Below are positions 18,067 to 27,030 of a stretch of 63,965 nucleotides of DNA, one piece after another (the first letter of the stretch is position 1; each line of letters begins with the position of its first letter). The position numbers and the translations under genes were made by a program. The notes under the pieces are model-generated. The model ran no database searches and had not been told where the DNA came from. It saw only the letters and a list, made by a program, of their open reading frames with translations. Origin of the DNA: Propionibacteriaceae bacterium P6A17 (GTDB lineage Bacteria; Actinomycetota; Actinomycetes; Propionibacteriales; Propionibacteriaceae); NCBI GenBank assembly GCA_000619965.1, contig KK211046.1, positions 1-63,965 on the forward strand. Reading direction: 5' to 3'.

Positions 18067-19530
18067 ATGGCTTCCGCCCCTTCCGACGCAATCGCCCGTC
18101 GCCGCGCCGTCGGCGTGCTCGTCCTCTCCGCGCTGCTGCCCGGCTCCGTGCAGCGCCTGCGCGGCAACCGGGCGGTGGGCAGCGTCGCGTTGCGCGTCTG
18201 GCTCGGCATCGTGGCCGTCGTCGTCGTGACCGCGATCGCCGCCTGGCTGGCCCCCGGGCCCGTCGTCGGGCTGCTGCTCCAGCCGTGGCTGGCGACGTCG
18301 CTGCGTGTGCTGGTGTGGGTGCTGTTCGCGGCGTGGGTCCTGCTGCTGCTCGACGCGTGGCGGCTCGCCCGCCCCATGGAGTTGCCGCAGCGGGCCAGGC
18401 TCGCGATGACGATCGCCGTCATCGCGCTGTGCGTGGCGCTCGGCCTGCTCACGAATCTCGTCGCGTCGGCGCTGCTGGCGGTCGGCAACGTGGGCACCGT
18501 GCTGCCCGGCGGCGGTGACGCCAAGGACAAGCAGGGACGCTACAACGTCCTCCTGCTGGGCGTGGACAGCGCCGAGCATCGCATCGGACTGCGCCCGGAC
18601 TCGATCAACGTCGCCTCGATCGACGTCGAGACCGGACGCACCGTCATCTTCGGCCTGCCGCGCAACATGCAGCGCGTCCCCTTCCCCGAGGACAATCCGC
18701 TCCACGACGAATTCCCCGACGGCTTCGTCTGCCCCGACGACGCCTGCATGCTCAACGCGGTCTGGACCGCCGCCGAGGACCGGGCGGACCTCTTCCCGGA
18801 AGGCTCCGACCCGGGGCTCGTCACGACGAAGGGCGTCGTCGGCGAGGTATTGGGGCTCGAACTCAACTACTACGCGCTCATCGACATGCACGGCTTCTCG
18901 TCGATCATCGACGCGATGGGGGGCATCCGGCTGAACGTGATGAAGCGGATCCCGATCGGTGGGGGCAGCTCGCCCATCTCCGGGTACATCGAGCCCGGGC
19001 GCAACGTGGCGCTCGACGGGCGCAACGCCTTGTGGTTCGCGCGCTCTCGTGAGGGATCCAGCGACTACGAGCGGATGCAGCGCCAGAAGTGCGTCATGAC
19101 GGCCATGGCGAAGCAACTCGACCCGCAGACCGTCGCCTCCCGCTTCGTCGAACTCTCCGAGGCGGGCAAGGACCTCCTGCGCACCGACGTGCCGCGCGAC
19201 CAGATCGTCACCCTCGCCGACCTCGCGCTCAAGGTGCGCGAGCACGACATCGTCTCCGTCAACTTCACCCCGCCGTTGGTGCCCCACACCGCCAACCCCG
19301 ACTTCGCCATGATCCGCGCGCACGTCCAGGAGCAGATCGCCGCCCTCGAAGCAGCCGACGACGCCCCGTCGGCCACGCCCTCCCCGTCGGCGCCCTCGAC
19401 GCAGGCGGGCGCCCCGGCCCCGACGACGTCGCCCGCCCAGTCGGAGGACGAGTCGACGTCGAACTCGCAAGAGGCGCCGTCGCAGCAGCCGAGCGCGGAC
19501 AGGCCCGAGGTCGTGTGCTCCGTCGACTGA
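18067..19530 (+). CDS. LCP family protein with multi-helix N-terminus
   Basis: This is a 487-residue LCP-type transferase. Unlike its divergent neighbour it has about four hydrophobic segments before the LCP domain (residues about 43-62, 66-84, 90-105 and 120-148). The LCP core shows NVLLLGVDSAEHRIGLRPDS, VIFGLPRNMQRVPFP, LNAVWTAAED and ALWFARSREGSSDYERMQRQK, so the arginine and aspartate positions are retained. The C-terminal 55 residues are a Ser/Pro/Thr-rich tail ending in a Cys-containing VVCSVD. ATG 18067 has AGGAG upstream. A glycosyltransferase gene follows on the same strand with its own promoter-like TAGGCT. Confidence 0.88.
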   Translation: MASAPSDAIARRRAVGVLVLSALLPGSVQRLRGNRAVGSVALRVWLGIVAVVVVTAIAAWLAPGPVVGLLLQPWLATSLRVLVWVLFAAWVLLLLDAWRLARPMELPQRARLAMTIAVIALCVALGLLTNLVASALLAVGNVGTVLPGGGDAKDKQGRYNVLLLGVDSAEHRIGLRPDSINVASIDVETGRTVIFGLPRNMQRVPFPEDNPLHDEFPDGFVCPDDACMLNAVWTAAEDRADLFPEGSDPGLVTTKGVVGEVLGLELNYYALIDMHGFSSIIDAMGGIRLNVMKRIPIGGGSSPISGYIEPGRNVALDGRNALWFARSREGSSDYERMQRQKCVMTAMAKQLDPQTVASRFVELSEAGKDLLRTDVPRDQIVTLADLALKVREHDIVSVNFTPPLVPHTANPDFAMIRAHVQEQIAALEAADDAPSATPSPSAPSTQAGAPAPTTSPAQSEDESTSNSQEAPSQQPSADRPEVVCSVD

Positions 19531-19582
19531 TCCTCCCCGTCCCCGGCCGAGGCGACGGCACCCAGCGGCTAGGCTGGCCGGC

Positions 19583-20551
19583 ATGAACGTCAGCGTCGTC
19601 ATGCCCGTGCGCAACGAAGAGCGCCACCTGCGTGCGGCCGTCGAGCGGGTCCTCGAACAGGACCACGACGGCGAACTCGAGGTGGTGCTCGCCGTCGGCC
19701 CCTCCGAAGACGCGACGCGCGAGATCGCGGACTCGCTCGCGCTCGACCACCCCGAGGTGCGCGTCGTCGAGAACCCAACCGGCACCACCCCGGCGGGGCT
19801 CAACATCGCCATCGCAGCCTCCCACCACGACGTCATCGTGCGCGTCGACGGGCACGGCGAACTGAGCGAGGGATACATCCGCCGCGCCGTCGAGCTGCTG
19901 GAGGAGACCGGCGCGGCCAACGTCGGTGGAGTGATGGACGCCGTCGGCGAGACACCCCTGGAGCGTGCGATCGCCGCCGCCTACAACTCCCCGTACGGGC
20001 TGGGCGGTGGCGGATTCCACGTGAAGGACACGCCGGCGGGGCCCGCCGCGACGGTCTTCCTCGGCGTTTTTCGGCGGGACGCGCTCGAATCGATCGGCGG
20101 CTTCGACGAGACCCTCCTGCGAGCCCAGGACTGGGAGCTCAATCACCGACTGCGCAAGGCCGGCTTCGTCGTCTGGTTCACCCCCGAGCTGCGCGTCGTC
20201 TACCGTCCGCGGTCGACGGTGCGCGCACTCGCGCAGCAGTTCTTCCGGACCGGGTCCTGGCGGCGGGAGGTGATCCGTCGCAACCCCGAGACGGCCTCCC
20301 TGCGGTATCTGGCCCCGCCGCTGGCCGTCGTGGGCTTCACCGGCGGGCTGTTGGCCGGGCTCGTCGGCCTGCTGGCACGCAATCGCCTGCTCACCTTCGC
20401 GCTGCTGGCGCCGGCGGTGTACCTGTTCTTCCTCATCGTGGCAACGCTGCGCATTCCGGCCGACCCGGAGGCGAAGGTCCGGCTCCCGCTGGTCCTCGCC
20501 GTCATGCACGGGTGCTGGGGAGTAGGGTTCATGCGGTCCAAGCCCGCCTGA
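19583..20551 (+). CDS. Family 2 glycosyltransferase with C-terminal membrane helices
   Basis: This is a 322-residue GT-A fold glycosyltransferase. It has VSVVMPVRNEERHLRAAV (nucleotide-sugar strand), a VRVDGHGEL metal-binding DxD-like position near residue 93, and AQDWELNHRLRKAG, the ED-type catalytic segment. Two hydrophobic helices near 250-290 anchor it to the membrane, with the active site on the cytoplasmic face. ATG 19583 has TAGGCT 7 nt upstream and no Shine-Dalgarno (leaderless). The closest familiar relatives are succinoglycan-type ExoA transferases. With the neighbouring LCP genes it suggests assembly and attachment of a cell-envelope polymer. Donor and acceptor are unknown. Confidence 0.85.
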   Translation: MNVSVVMPVRNEERHLRAAVERVLEQDHDGELEVVLAVGPSEDATREIADSLALDHPEVRVVENPTGTTPAGLNIAIAASHHDVIVRVDGHGELSEGYIRRAVELLEETGAANVGGVMDAVGETPLERAIAAAYNSPYGLGGGGFHVKDTPAGPAATVFLGVFRRDALESIGGFDETLLRAQDWELNHRLRKAGFVVWFTPELRVVYRPRSTVRALAQQFFRTGSWRREVIRRNPETASLRYLAPPLAVVGFTGGLLAGLVGLLARNRLLTFALLAPAVYLFFLIVATLRIPADPEAKVRLPLVLAVMHGCWGVGFMRSKPA

Positions 20552-20564
20552 ACGAGGAGGCCCC

Positions 20565-22583
20565 ATGTATCCCGCAGCCCGAAGGGACGAGTCCGCAGTC
20601 GAGGAGCTCCAGGGACACCGCGTCGCCGATCCCTACCGTTGGCTCGAGGGGGACGGCGAAGAAGTGCGGGCCTTCGTCGAGGCGCAGAATGCCTTGTCGC
20701 GGCCCATCTTGGACGCGCTTCCAGGGAGGCCGGCGTTCGTCGACATGCTTGAGCGGGTGCTGTCCGCGCCGACGCGCGGCTGCCCCTTCGAACGCGGCGG
20801 CTGGCTCTTCGCGCTCCACAACGACGGCGACGATCAGCCGCGCGTCGTGCGCGCCCGAAGCCTCGACGCGCTGGAGCGGGCCGAGACGCTCATCGACCCG
20901 AACACGCTCACCGACGACGGCACCGCCGCCGTGACGGCCTTCGTCCCGAACCGCGACGCGAGCCTGCTCGCCTACGCGATCTCGGAGGCCGGTTCCGACT
21001 GGATGACGATCCGGGTCCGCGACCTGGCCACCGGTTGCGACCTCCCGACTGAGGTGCGGTGGGCGAAATGGAACCATCCCGTGTGGCTGCCCGGCGGGCG
21101 CGCCTTCACGTATTGGGGCTACCCGGAACCGAGCGGGAACGCGCTCACCCAGGAGCAGGGCCGGGGCGCCCTCCACTCCTTGGACGTCGACACGGGCGAG
21201 GTTCGCACCGTGTGGGTCCCCGACGACCCGCGCACGATGGCCATCCACTTCGCCGACGACGAGTGGCTCCTGATCTTCGCGCGCCGCGGCATGGACCGGG
21301 CCACGCAGGTGTTCGCGCGCCGCCACGACGAGGAGGAGCTGAGGCTGGTCGTCGACGGGCAGGCGCCCTGGTGGCCGGTCGCGGTCCGCGATCAGGCGCT
21401 CGTCTGCGGCACCGTCGAGGGCGCTCCGCGCGGACGCGTCATGGTGGTGCCGCTGGAGGGCGGTCACGCGCGGCAGCTCGTCGGTGAGCACGCGAGCGAC
21501 GTCCTCCAGGACTTCGCGGCCACCGCGACGGGCTACGTCGCGCACTACATGGCCGATGCGCAGTCGCGGGCCCTGCTCGTCGAACTCGACGGGGCTCCGG
21601 GCGATCCGCTGCCCGTCGGGGACGGCGTCTCCATCGTCGGCCTCGAGGCGTCGGTCCACTCCGAGGCCGTGTACCTCGCCACGACGCAGTTCTGCGAACG
21701 CGGGGATCGCCACCTGGCGCGGGTCGACGGCGGGGCGCTGCTCGACTGGGCGACCGCGCCACGGCCGGACGGCACCGTCGAGGTGCCGGCCACGACGCGC
21801 CGGGTGCGCGCCACCTCGAACGACGGCGTCGAGGTGCCGGCGTTCGTCGTCGAGCCCGAGGGGCGCCCGGCGGGTCCGCGGCCGGTGCTGCTGTGGGGCT
21901 ACGGTGGCTTCGACATCGCGCTCACCCCCGAGTTCCGCGCCATCTTCGCCGGCTGGGTGGCAGCCGGCGGCACGCTCGCCGTCGCCAACCTGCGAGGGGG
22001 CGGGGAATACGGGGAGGACTGGCACGACGCGGGTACGAAGGCCCGAAAGCAGCAGGTCTTCGACGACCTGTACGCCGTCGCGGAGCATCTCGTCGACACA
22101 GGGATCACGACGCATGGGCAGCTCGCGCTGCACGGCCGCTCCAACGGGGGCCTGCTTGCCGGCGCGGCGTTGACGCAGCGGCCCGAGCTGTGGGCGGCGG
22201 TGTTGCCCGGCGTCGGCGTGCTGGACATGCTGCGCTACCACCGGTTCACGATCGGCTGGGCGTGGACGAGGGACTACGGCGACCCGGACGAGCCCGGCGT
22301 CGTCGACTACCTGCTGCCCTACTCGCCGCTGCACAACGTGCGACCGGTGACCTACCCGCCGACGCTCATCACCACCGGCGACCACGACGACAGGGTGGTG
22401 CCCGCGCACTCCTACAAGTTCGCGGCCGAGCTGCAGCACACCGGCAAGGGCGGGCCCATCCTGCTCGCCGTCGACACCCGAGCCGGCCACGGTGCGGGCA
22501 AGCCGAAGCACGCGCAGGTCGACGAATTCGCCGACCAGCTCGCCTTCGCGGCCCAGCACACGGGGCTTTCGCCCCGCAACTGA
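20565..22583 (+). CDS. Prolyl oligopeptidase family serine peptidase (S9A)
   Basis: This 672-residue peptidase cuts short peptides after proline. The N-terminal signature DPYRWLEGDGEEVRAFVEAQN and the beta-propeller middle lead to the alpha/beta hydrolase domain from about residue 430 (LLWGYGGFDIALTPEF, LRGGGEYGEDWHDAG). The catalytic triad is Ser526 in LHGRSNGG, Asp608 in GDHDDRVVP and His642 in RAGHGAG. There is no signal peptide, so it is cytoplasmic. It starts 13 bp after the glycosyltransferase with AACGAGGAGG upstream, so the two may share a transcript. Confidence 0.93.
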   Translation: MYPAARRDESAVEELQGHRVADPYRWLEGDGEEVRAFVEAQNALSRPILDALPGRPAFVDMLERVLSAPTRGCPFERGGWLFALHNDGDDQPRVVRARSLDALERAETLIDPNTLTDDGTAAVTAFVPNRDASLLAYAISEAGSDWMTIRVRDLATGCDLPTEVRWAKWNHPVWLPGGRAFTYWGYPEPSGNALTQEQGRGALHSLDVDTGEVRTVWVPDDPRTMAIHFADDEWLLIFARRGMDRATQVFARRHDEEELRLVVDGQAPWWPVAVRDQALVCGTVEGAPRGRVMVVPLEGGHARQLVGEHASDVLQDFAATATGYVAHYMADAQSRALLVELDGAPGDPLPVGDGVSIVGLEASVHSEAVYLATTQFCERGDRHLARVDGGALLDWATAPRPDGTVEVPATTRRVRATSNDGVEVPAFVVEPEGRPAGPRPVLLWGYGGFDIALTPEFRAIFAGWVAAGGTLAVANLRGGGEYGEDWHDAGTKARKQQVFDDLYAVAEHLVDTGITTHGQLALHGRSNGGLLAGAALTQRPELWAAVLPGVGVLDMLRYHRFTIGWAWTRDYGDPDEPGVVDYLLPYSPLHNVRPVTYPPTLITTGDHDDRVVPAHSYKFAAELQHTGKGGPILLAVDTRAGHGAGKPKHAQVDEFADQLAFAAQHTGLSPRN

Positions 22584-22624
22584 CACTTCGGACCCGACGC
22601 GCGGCCTGCGGCTGCTGAGGGCGC

Positions 22625-22679
22625 GCCCAACGGGCGAGGGGGACGACGAACCGTGCGTCGTCCCCCTCGCCCTTTGGGC
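22625..22679. terminator. Bidirectional terminator, 17-bp perfect stem with 6-bp extension
   Basis: GGGCGAGGGGGACGACG (22632-22648) pairs perfectly with 22656-22672 around loop AACCGTG. GCCCAA (22625-22630) and TTGGGC (22674-22679) extend the stem beyond one mismatch. It separates the peptidase and sugar-binding protein genes. Confidence 0.88.
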
Positions 22680-22713
22680 CCGGTGCTTCGCCGAGGCGTC
22701 GCACCGTCGCGGG

Positions 22714-23853
22714 TCAGGACAGGTTGTCTTCGAACAGCTTCAGCCTGGCCGCGTCGTTGGCCAGCACCTCCTTGGCGTTGGCCTTCGTGATGACCACCGG
22801 ATCGAGCTGGTAGAGGCCGACATCGATCGTGCCGTTGTTGGCCGTCGCATCCGGCTCGGGCATGCCCTGGCCGGCCTGCAGCGACTTGATGATCTCCACG
22901 GTCTTGCCGACGAGGAGCTCGGTGGGCTTGCCCACCGTCGAGTACTGGTCACCCTTGGCGATCCAGACGATCGACTCGTTCTCGGCGTCGAGGCCGGTGA
23001 GGACGGGCACGGAAGCCTGCCCCGCCTGCTTCACGGAAGTGATGATGGCGCGGGCGATACCGTCGTTGGGCGACAGCACCCCATCGATCTCATCGCCGGA
23101 ATAGTTGGACATGAGGGTGTCCATGCGCGCCTGGGCGCGGGCATTGTCCCAGTCCTGCGTGGCGGCCTGGGTGAAGTCCATCTGGCCGGACTTCACGACG
23201 AGGGTGCCGTCGTCGATCTTCGGCTGCAGGACGTTCATCGCGCCCTTGAAGAAATCGGGCGCGTTCGGGTCGGCCGGGCCGCCACCGAAGAGCTCGATGT
23301 TGTAGGGAGGCTCGCCCTTCTCCGCGGCCAAGCCGTCGAGCAGCGCCTGACCCTGCAGCTCGCCGGTGCGGATCGAGCCGAACTGCACGATGCCAGAGAC
23401 CGCGTCGGTGTTCTGGATGAGGCGGTCGTAGCCGATCACCGTCACGCCCGCATCCTTGGCGCTGCCGAGGACCGAGCCGAGCTGGGTGCCGTCGATCGGG
23501 CCGACGACGATCACCTTCGCGCCCTGCTCGATCATGGCCTCGATCTGCTGTTGCTGCTGGGGGACCTTGTTGTCTGCAGCCTGGATGAGCGGCTTGAAGC
23601 CGGCCTCGGTGAGCTGCTGCTCGAACAGCGTCTGGGCCTCCATCCAGTTTTGCGTGCCCAGCCAGGGCAGTGCGACGCCGATGGTCGCGTCGGCGGCGAA
23701 GCCTTCGCTGCCCCCTGCGTCCTGCGATGCGGACTGGGAGGCGCCGCTCGACGTGGTCTCGGTCTCGGTTGCCCCGCGGCCCCCGCCGCAGGCGGTCAGT
23801 GCCAGGGAGCCCGCCAACAGTGCGGTGAGGAGCGCCGATGCTCGCAACTTCAT
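22714..23853 (-). CDS. chvE: Sugar ABC transporter substrate-binding lipoprotein (ChvE/xylose type)
   Basis: This 379-residue periplasmic-binding-protein type I lipoprotein captures a sugar outside the cell. The signal peptide ends with the lipobox LTAC at about residues 18-21, followed by a Ser/Thr/Glu linker. IGVALPWLGTQNWMEAQ, AKVIVVGPIDGTQLG, VIGYDRLIQNTDAV, LFGGGPADPNAPDFF and DGVLSPNDGIARAII match the multiple-sugar-binding family. The start ATG 23853 has GAAAGGAAAC upstream. It is the last gene of the mmsA-mmsB-chvE transcript. Usually the binding protein comes first. The sugar (xylose, galactose, arabinose or other) cannot be fixed from sequence. Confidence 0.9.
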   Translation of the reverse strand: MKLRASALLTALLAGSLALTACGGGRGATETETTSSGASQSASQDAGGSEGFAADATIGVALPWLGTQNWMEAQTLFEQQLTEAGFKPLIQAADNKVPQQQQQIEAMIEQGAKVIVVGPIDGTQLGSVLGSAKDAGVTVIGYDRLIQNTDAVSGIVQFGSIRTGELQGQALLDGLAAEKGEPPYNIELFGGGPADPNAPDFFKGAMNVLQPKIDDGTLVVKSGQMDFTQAATQDWDNARAQARMDTLMSNYSGDEIDGVLSPNDGIARAIITSVKQAGQASVPVLTGLDAENESIVWIAKGDQYSTVGKPTELLVGKTVEIIKSLQAGQGMPEPDATANNGTIDVGLYQLDPVVITKANAKEVLANDAARLKLFEDNLS

Positions 23854-23918
23854 GGTGTTTCCTTTCTGGGTCCAGGAGTGTCCTGGGTCGGATGTGTGTT
23901 GGAGGATGAAACTGGGGG

Positions 23919-25169
23919 TCAGGCCTTGAGTGCGGCCTCGGGTTCGGCCTTGCCGGGGGCGGTGGCGTCCTTGCGGCGCAGCAGGTTGCCGATCAGCGAC
24001 GGTCGGCCCGCGTTCTTGTTGCGCACGTCGAAGGCGACTGCGGCAAGGAGCACGAGCCCCTTGATGACCTGGGTCTGGTCCGCGCCCACGCCCATCAGCA
24101 TCAGGCCGTTGTTGAGGACCGCCATCACGAGGCCGCCGATCATCGAGCCGACGACGGTGCCAATGCCGCCGGAGACCGCAGCGCCGCCGATGAACACCGC
24201 AGCGATGGCGTCGAGCTCCCACATCGTGCCGTCCGAGGGACCTGCGGCGGTGGCTCGCCCGACGAAGAGGATGCCGGCGATCGCGGCGAGGAAGGACATG
24301 TTCGCCATGACGAGGAAATAGATCTTGTTCGTGTTCACGCCCGAGAGGGCGGCGGCGGCGCGGTTTCCGCCGACGGCGTAGATGTGGCGGCCGAAGCGGG
24401 TGCGCTGGGTGATGACGTGGTAGATGATGACGAGCACGACCAGGATGACGCCCGGGATGGGGAACGAGGTGCCGGGACGGCCGCTGCCGAAGAGCCACGT
24501 GACGGTGCCGATGACGATGGCCATGAGCCCCAGGCGCACCAGCATGACCCACAGGGGCGACTGGACGCCGCGCTTGAGGGCTGCCTGCCGACGGTGCACC
24601 TCGGCGTAGACGAACCACGCGAGGGCCAGGATGCCGAGGAGCAACGTTGAGTTGTTCATGCCGGTGAAGGCGGGGCCCCACTCGGGAAGGTAGCCGGCGC
24701 CGAAGATCTGGAATTCGGAGGGGACCGGCTTCGAGATCGACTGGGACACCCAGATGACCAGGCCGCGGAAGATCATCATGCCGGCGAGCGTCGTGATGAA
24801 GCCCGGGATGCCCATCTTGGCGAGCCAGAATCCGTGCCAGCAGCCGACGATGATGCCGATCAGCAGGCCGACGAGCAGTGCGGCCCACCAGGGGAAGTTG
24901 TACTGGGAGGCAGAGATGGCGGTCGCCATGCCGACGAAGCCGGCGACCGATCCGACGGACAGGTCGATGTGGCCGACGACGATGACCATGACCATGCCGA
25001 TGGCGAGGACGAGCACGTAGGCGTTGCCTGCGATGAGGTTTTGGAGGTTCGACGGGGTGAGCATCCGTCCGTCGGTGGTGAAGTGGAAGACGGCGATGAG
25101 GGCGATCAGCGCCAGCACCATGGTGTACTGCTGAAGATTGCCGCCGAGAATCTGCTTGAGCGTTCGCAT
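23919..25169 (-). CDS. mmsB: Sugar ABC transporter permease (MmsB/XylH type)
   Basis: This 416-residue inner-membrane permease has about ten hydrophobic helices and the BPD-transp-2 pattern: IGMVMVIVVGHIDLSVGSV, AKMGIPGFITTLAGMMIFRG, YAVGGNRAAAALSGVNTNK and AVFIGGAAVSGGIGTV. The C-terminal tail is short and charged. An AGGAT ribosome site precedes ATG 25169. It lies 27 bp downstream of the ATPase gene and 65 bp upstream of the binding-protein gene. It forms the channel that the MmsA ATPase drives. Confidence 0.92.
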   Translation of the reverse strand: MRTLKQILGGNLQQYTMVLALIALIAVFHFTTDGRMLTPSNLQNLIAGNAYVLVLAIGMVMVIVVGHIDLSVGSVAGFVGMATAISASQYNFPWWAALLVGLLIGIIVGCWHGFWLAKMGIPGFITTLAGMMIFRGLVIWVSQSISKPVPSEFQIFGAGYLPEWGPAFTGMNNSTLLLGILALAWFVYAEVHRRQAALKRGVQSPLWVMLVRLGLMAIVIGTVTWLFGSGRPGTSFPIPGVILVVLVIIYHVITQRTRFGRHIYAVGGNRAAAALSGVNTNKIYFLVMANMSFLAAIAGILFVGRATAAGPSDGTMWELDAIAAVFIGGAAVSGGIGTVVGSMIGGLVMAVLNNGLMLMGVGADQTQVIKGLVLLAAVAFDVRNKNAGRPSLIGNLLRRKDATAPGKAEPEAALKA

Positions 25170-25196
25170 TTCTGTGATCCTGTGGTCGTGGAGTCG

Positions 25197-26762
25197 TCAG
25201 GCTGTGGGAGCCGGGACGGCCGGCTCGGTGGATGAGGTGGTGGTCATGCGCCGCATCAGGGTTTCCTGATCGGCGTCCTTCGCGGCGATGTCGCCGGTGA
25301 TCCGGCCCTCGCAGATGGTGTAGATCCGGTCGCACACGCCCAGGATCTCGGGCAACTCGGAGGAGATCACGATGACCGCTTTGCCTTGCTCGGCCAGCGC
25401 GTGGATGAGCTTGTAGATCTCGAACTTCGCACCCACATCGATGCCGCGGGTGGGCTCGTCGAGGATGAGCACCCGGGGCTCGGGGTACATCCACTTCGCG
25501 AGGACGACCTTCTGCTGGTTGCCGCCGGAGAGGGTGGCGACGCCGACGTCGACCGAGGCGGTCTTGATCCGCAGCTCCTTGCGGAACCGTTCGGCCACGT
25601 CGACTTCCTGTTCGGGCTGCAGCAGCCCATGCCGGGTGATCGCCTGGAGGTTGGCGGCGACGATCGTGCCCTTGATGTCGTCGAGGAGGTTCAGGCCCAA
25701 CGTCTTGCGGTCCTCGGGGACGTAGGCGAGTCCGGCGTCGATGGCTTGGCTCACCGTGGTCGCGCGAATGGGCTCGCCCGCGATCCGCATCGTGCCCGAG
25801 AGGTAGTTGCCGTACGAGCGCCCGAACAGGCTGCGCGCGAGCTCGGTGCGACCGGCGCCCATGAGGCCGGCGAAGCCGACGACCTCGCCTTCGCGGACGT
25901 GGAACGAGGCGTCCTTGACCACGAGGCGTCCGGGCACGGTGGGGTGCTCGGTGTTCCAGTGCTCCACCTCGAACAGGACGTTGCCGATCCGAGGCTCCCA
26001 ATCGGGGTAGCGGTTGTCGAGAGGGCGGCCGACCATCGCGCGGATGATGCGGTCCTCGTCGACGTGTCCCTCTTCGACCTCATAATCGGCGACGGTCTTC
26101 CCGTCGCGGATCACGGTCACGGAGTCGGAGACCTCGGCGATCTCGCCCAGCTTGTGCGAAATCATGATCTGGGTGATGCCGCGCGCCCTGAGTCCGCGCA
26201 TGATCTCCAGGAGGTTGGCGGAGTCCTCCTCGTTGAGCGCGGACGTGGGCTCGTCGAGGATGAGCAGTCGGACGTTCTTCGACAGGGCCTTGGCGATCTC
26301 GACGAGCTGCTGCTGGCCGACGCCCAACTGCTTGACCGGGGTGTCCGGGTCGACGTCGAGACCCACCCGTGCGAGTAGGTCCATGGCCCGCCAACGTGCC
26401 TGGTCCCAGTCGATGAGCACTCCGCGCATCACCTCGGAGCCGAGGAAGATGTTCTCGGTGATCGACAGCTCGGGAATCAGCGCGAGCTCTTGGTGGATGA
26501 TGACGATGCCCTTCTCCTCCGACGACTTGATGTCGGTGAAGTGCATCTCCTCGCCGTCGAACAAGATCCTGCCCTCATACGTGCCGTGCGGGTATACGCC
26601 CGAGAGCACCTTCATCAGGGTGGACTTGCCGGCGCCGTTCTCCCCGCAGATGGCGTGGATCCTGCCTCGATGCACCTGCATCGTGACGTCGTCCAGTGCG
26701 CGCACCCCGGGGAACACCTTCGTGATCTGCTGCATCTCCAGCAGAGGCATCCGTTCGGCCAC
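25197..26762 (-). CDS. mmsA: Sugar ABC transporter ATP-binding protein, two NBDs (MmsA/XylG type)
   Basis: This 521-residue protein carries two fused nucleotide-binding domains. The first has Walker A GENGAGKST at residues 40-48, the signature LGVGQQQLVEIAKAL and Walker B LLILDEPTSAL. The second has a degenerate P-loop (GLMGAGRTELA) but an intact LSGGNQQKVVLAKW and LDEPTRGIDVGAK, typical of this class. GTG 26762 was chosen because GAAGGAGA sits about 7 nt before it. ATG 26750 and an ATG further upstream (26813) are alternatives. It is the first gene of the import operon and faces a divergent ROK regulator. Confidence 0.92.
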   Translation of the reverse strand: MAERMPLLEMQQITKVFPGVRALDDVTMQVHRGRIHAICGENGAGKSTLMKVLSGVYPHGTYEGRILFDGEEMHFTDIKSSEEKGIVIIHQELALIPELSITENIFLGSEVMRGVLIDWDQARWRAMDLLARVGLDVDPDTPVKQLGVGQQQLVEIAKALSKNVRLLILDEPTSALNEEDSANLLEIMRGLRARGITQIMISHKLGEIAEVSDSVTVIRDGKTVADYEVEEGHVDEDRIIRAMVGRPLDNRYPDWEPRIGNVLFEVEHWNTEHPTVPGRLVVKDASFHVREGEVVGFAGLMGAGRTELARSLFGRSYGNYLSGTMRIAGEPIRATTVSQAIDAGLAYVPEDRKTLGLNLLDDIKGTIVAANLQAITRHGLLQPEQEVDVAERFRKELRIKTASVDVGVATLSGGNQQKVVLAKWMYPEPRVLILDEPTRGIDVGAKFEIYKLIHALAEQGKAVIVISSELPEILGVCDRIYTICEGRITGDIAAKDADQETLMRRMTTTSSTEPAVPAPTA

Positions 26763-27030
26763 AGTGTCTCCTTCGACAATGACCACCGACGTGGTTGTCG
26801 GCGATGTCTCCACGGTAGGACCGATGGCTTCTTGGCGTCAAGAGATAAATCCAAGAGTTATGAAATCGTGATTCTTGTTGTATTCAAGGCTTGTGTTGCG
26901 CCGTCTCTGGGCGGTTGGAGCCCGGTGCTGCGGGTGGGGCGTGGCTGTCGGGGCTGCGACGACGTCCCTTGGCTTCGAAGCGCGAACCGATTCGGGAGGC
27001 GGCTCTCGCATGCTGTGCTACGCTCCCCGC
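26763..27030. promoter_or_regulatory. Divergent promoter/operator region of the sugar importer and ROK regulator
   Basis: This 268-bp spacer contains an AT-rich island (about 26838-26890) that stands out in high-GC surroundings. It holds CAAGAG repeated 13 bp apart and CTTG-N7-CAAG (26874-26888), candidate half-sites for a repressor. Nearer the importer, GACAA..CCAC (26775-26786) faces GTGG-TTGTC (26791-26799), an inverted repeat in the mmsA leader. The regulator has a leaderless TACGCT (27019-27024) 6 nt from its ATG. Which site ROK binds is inferred only. Confidence 0.45.
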
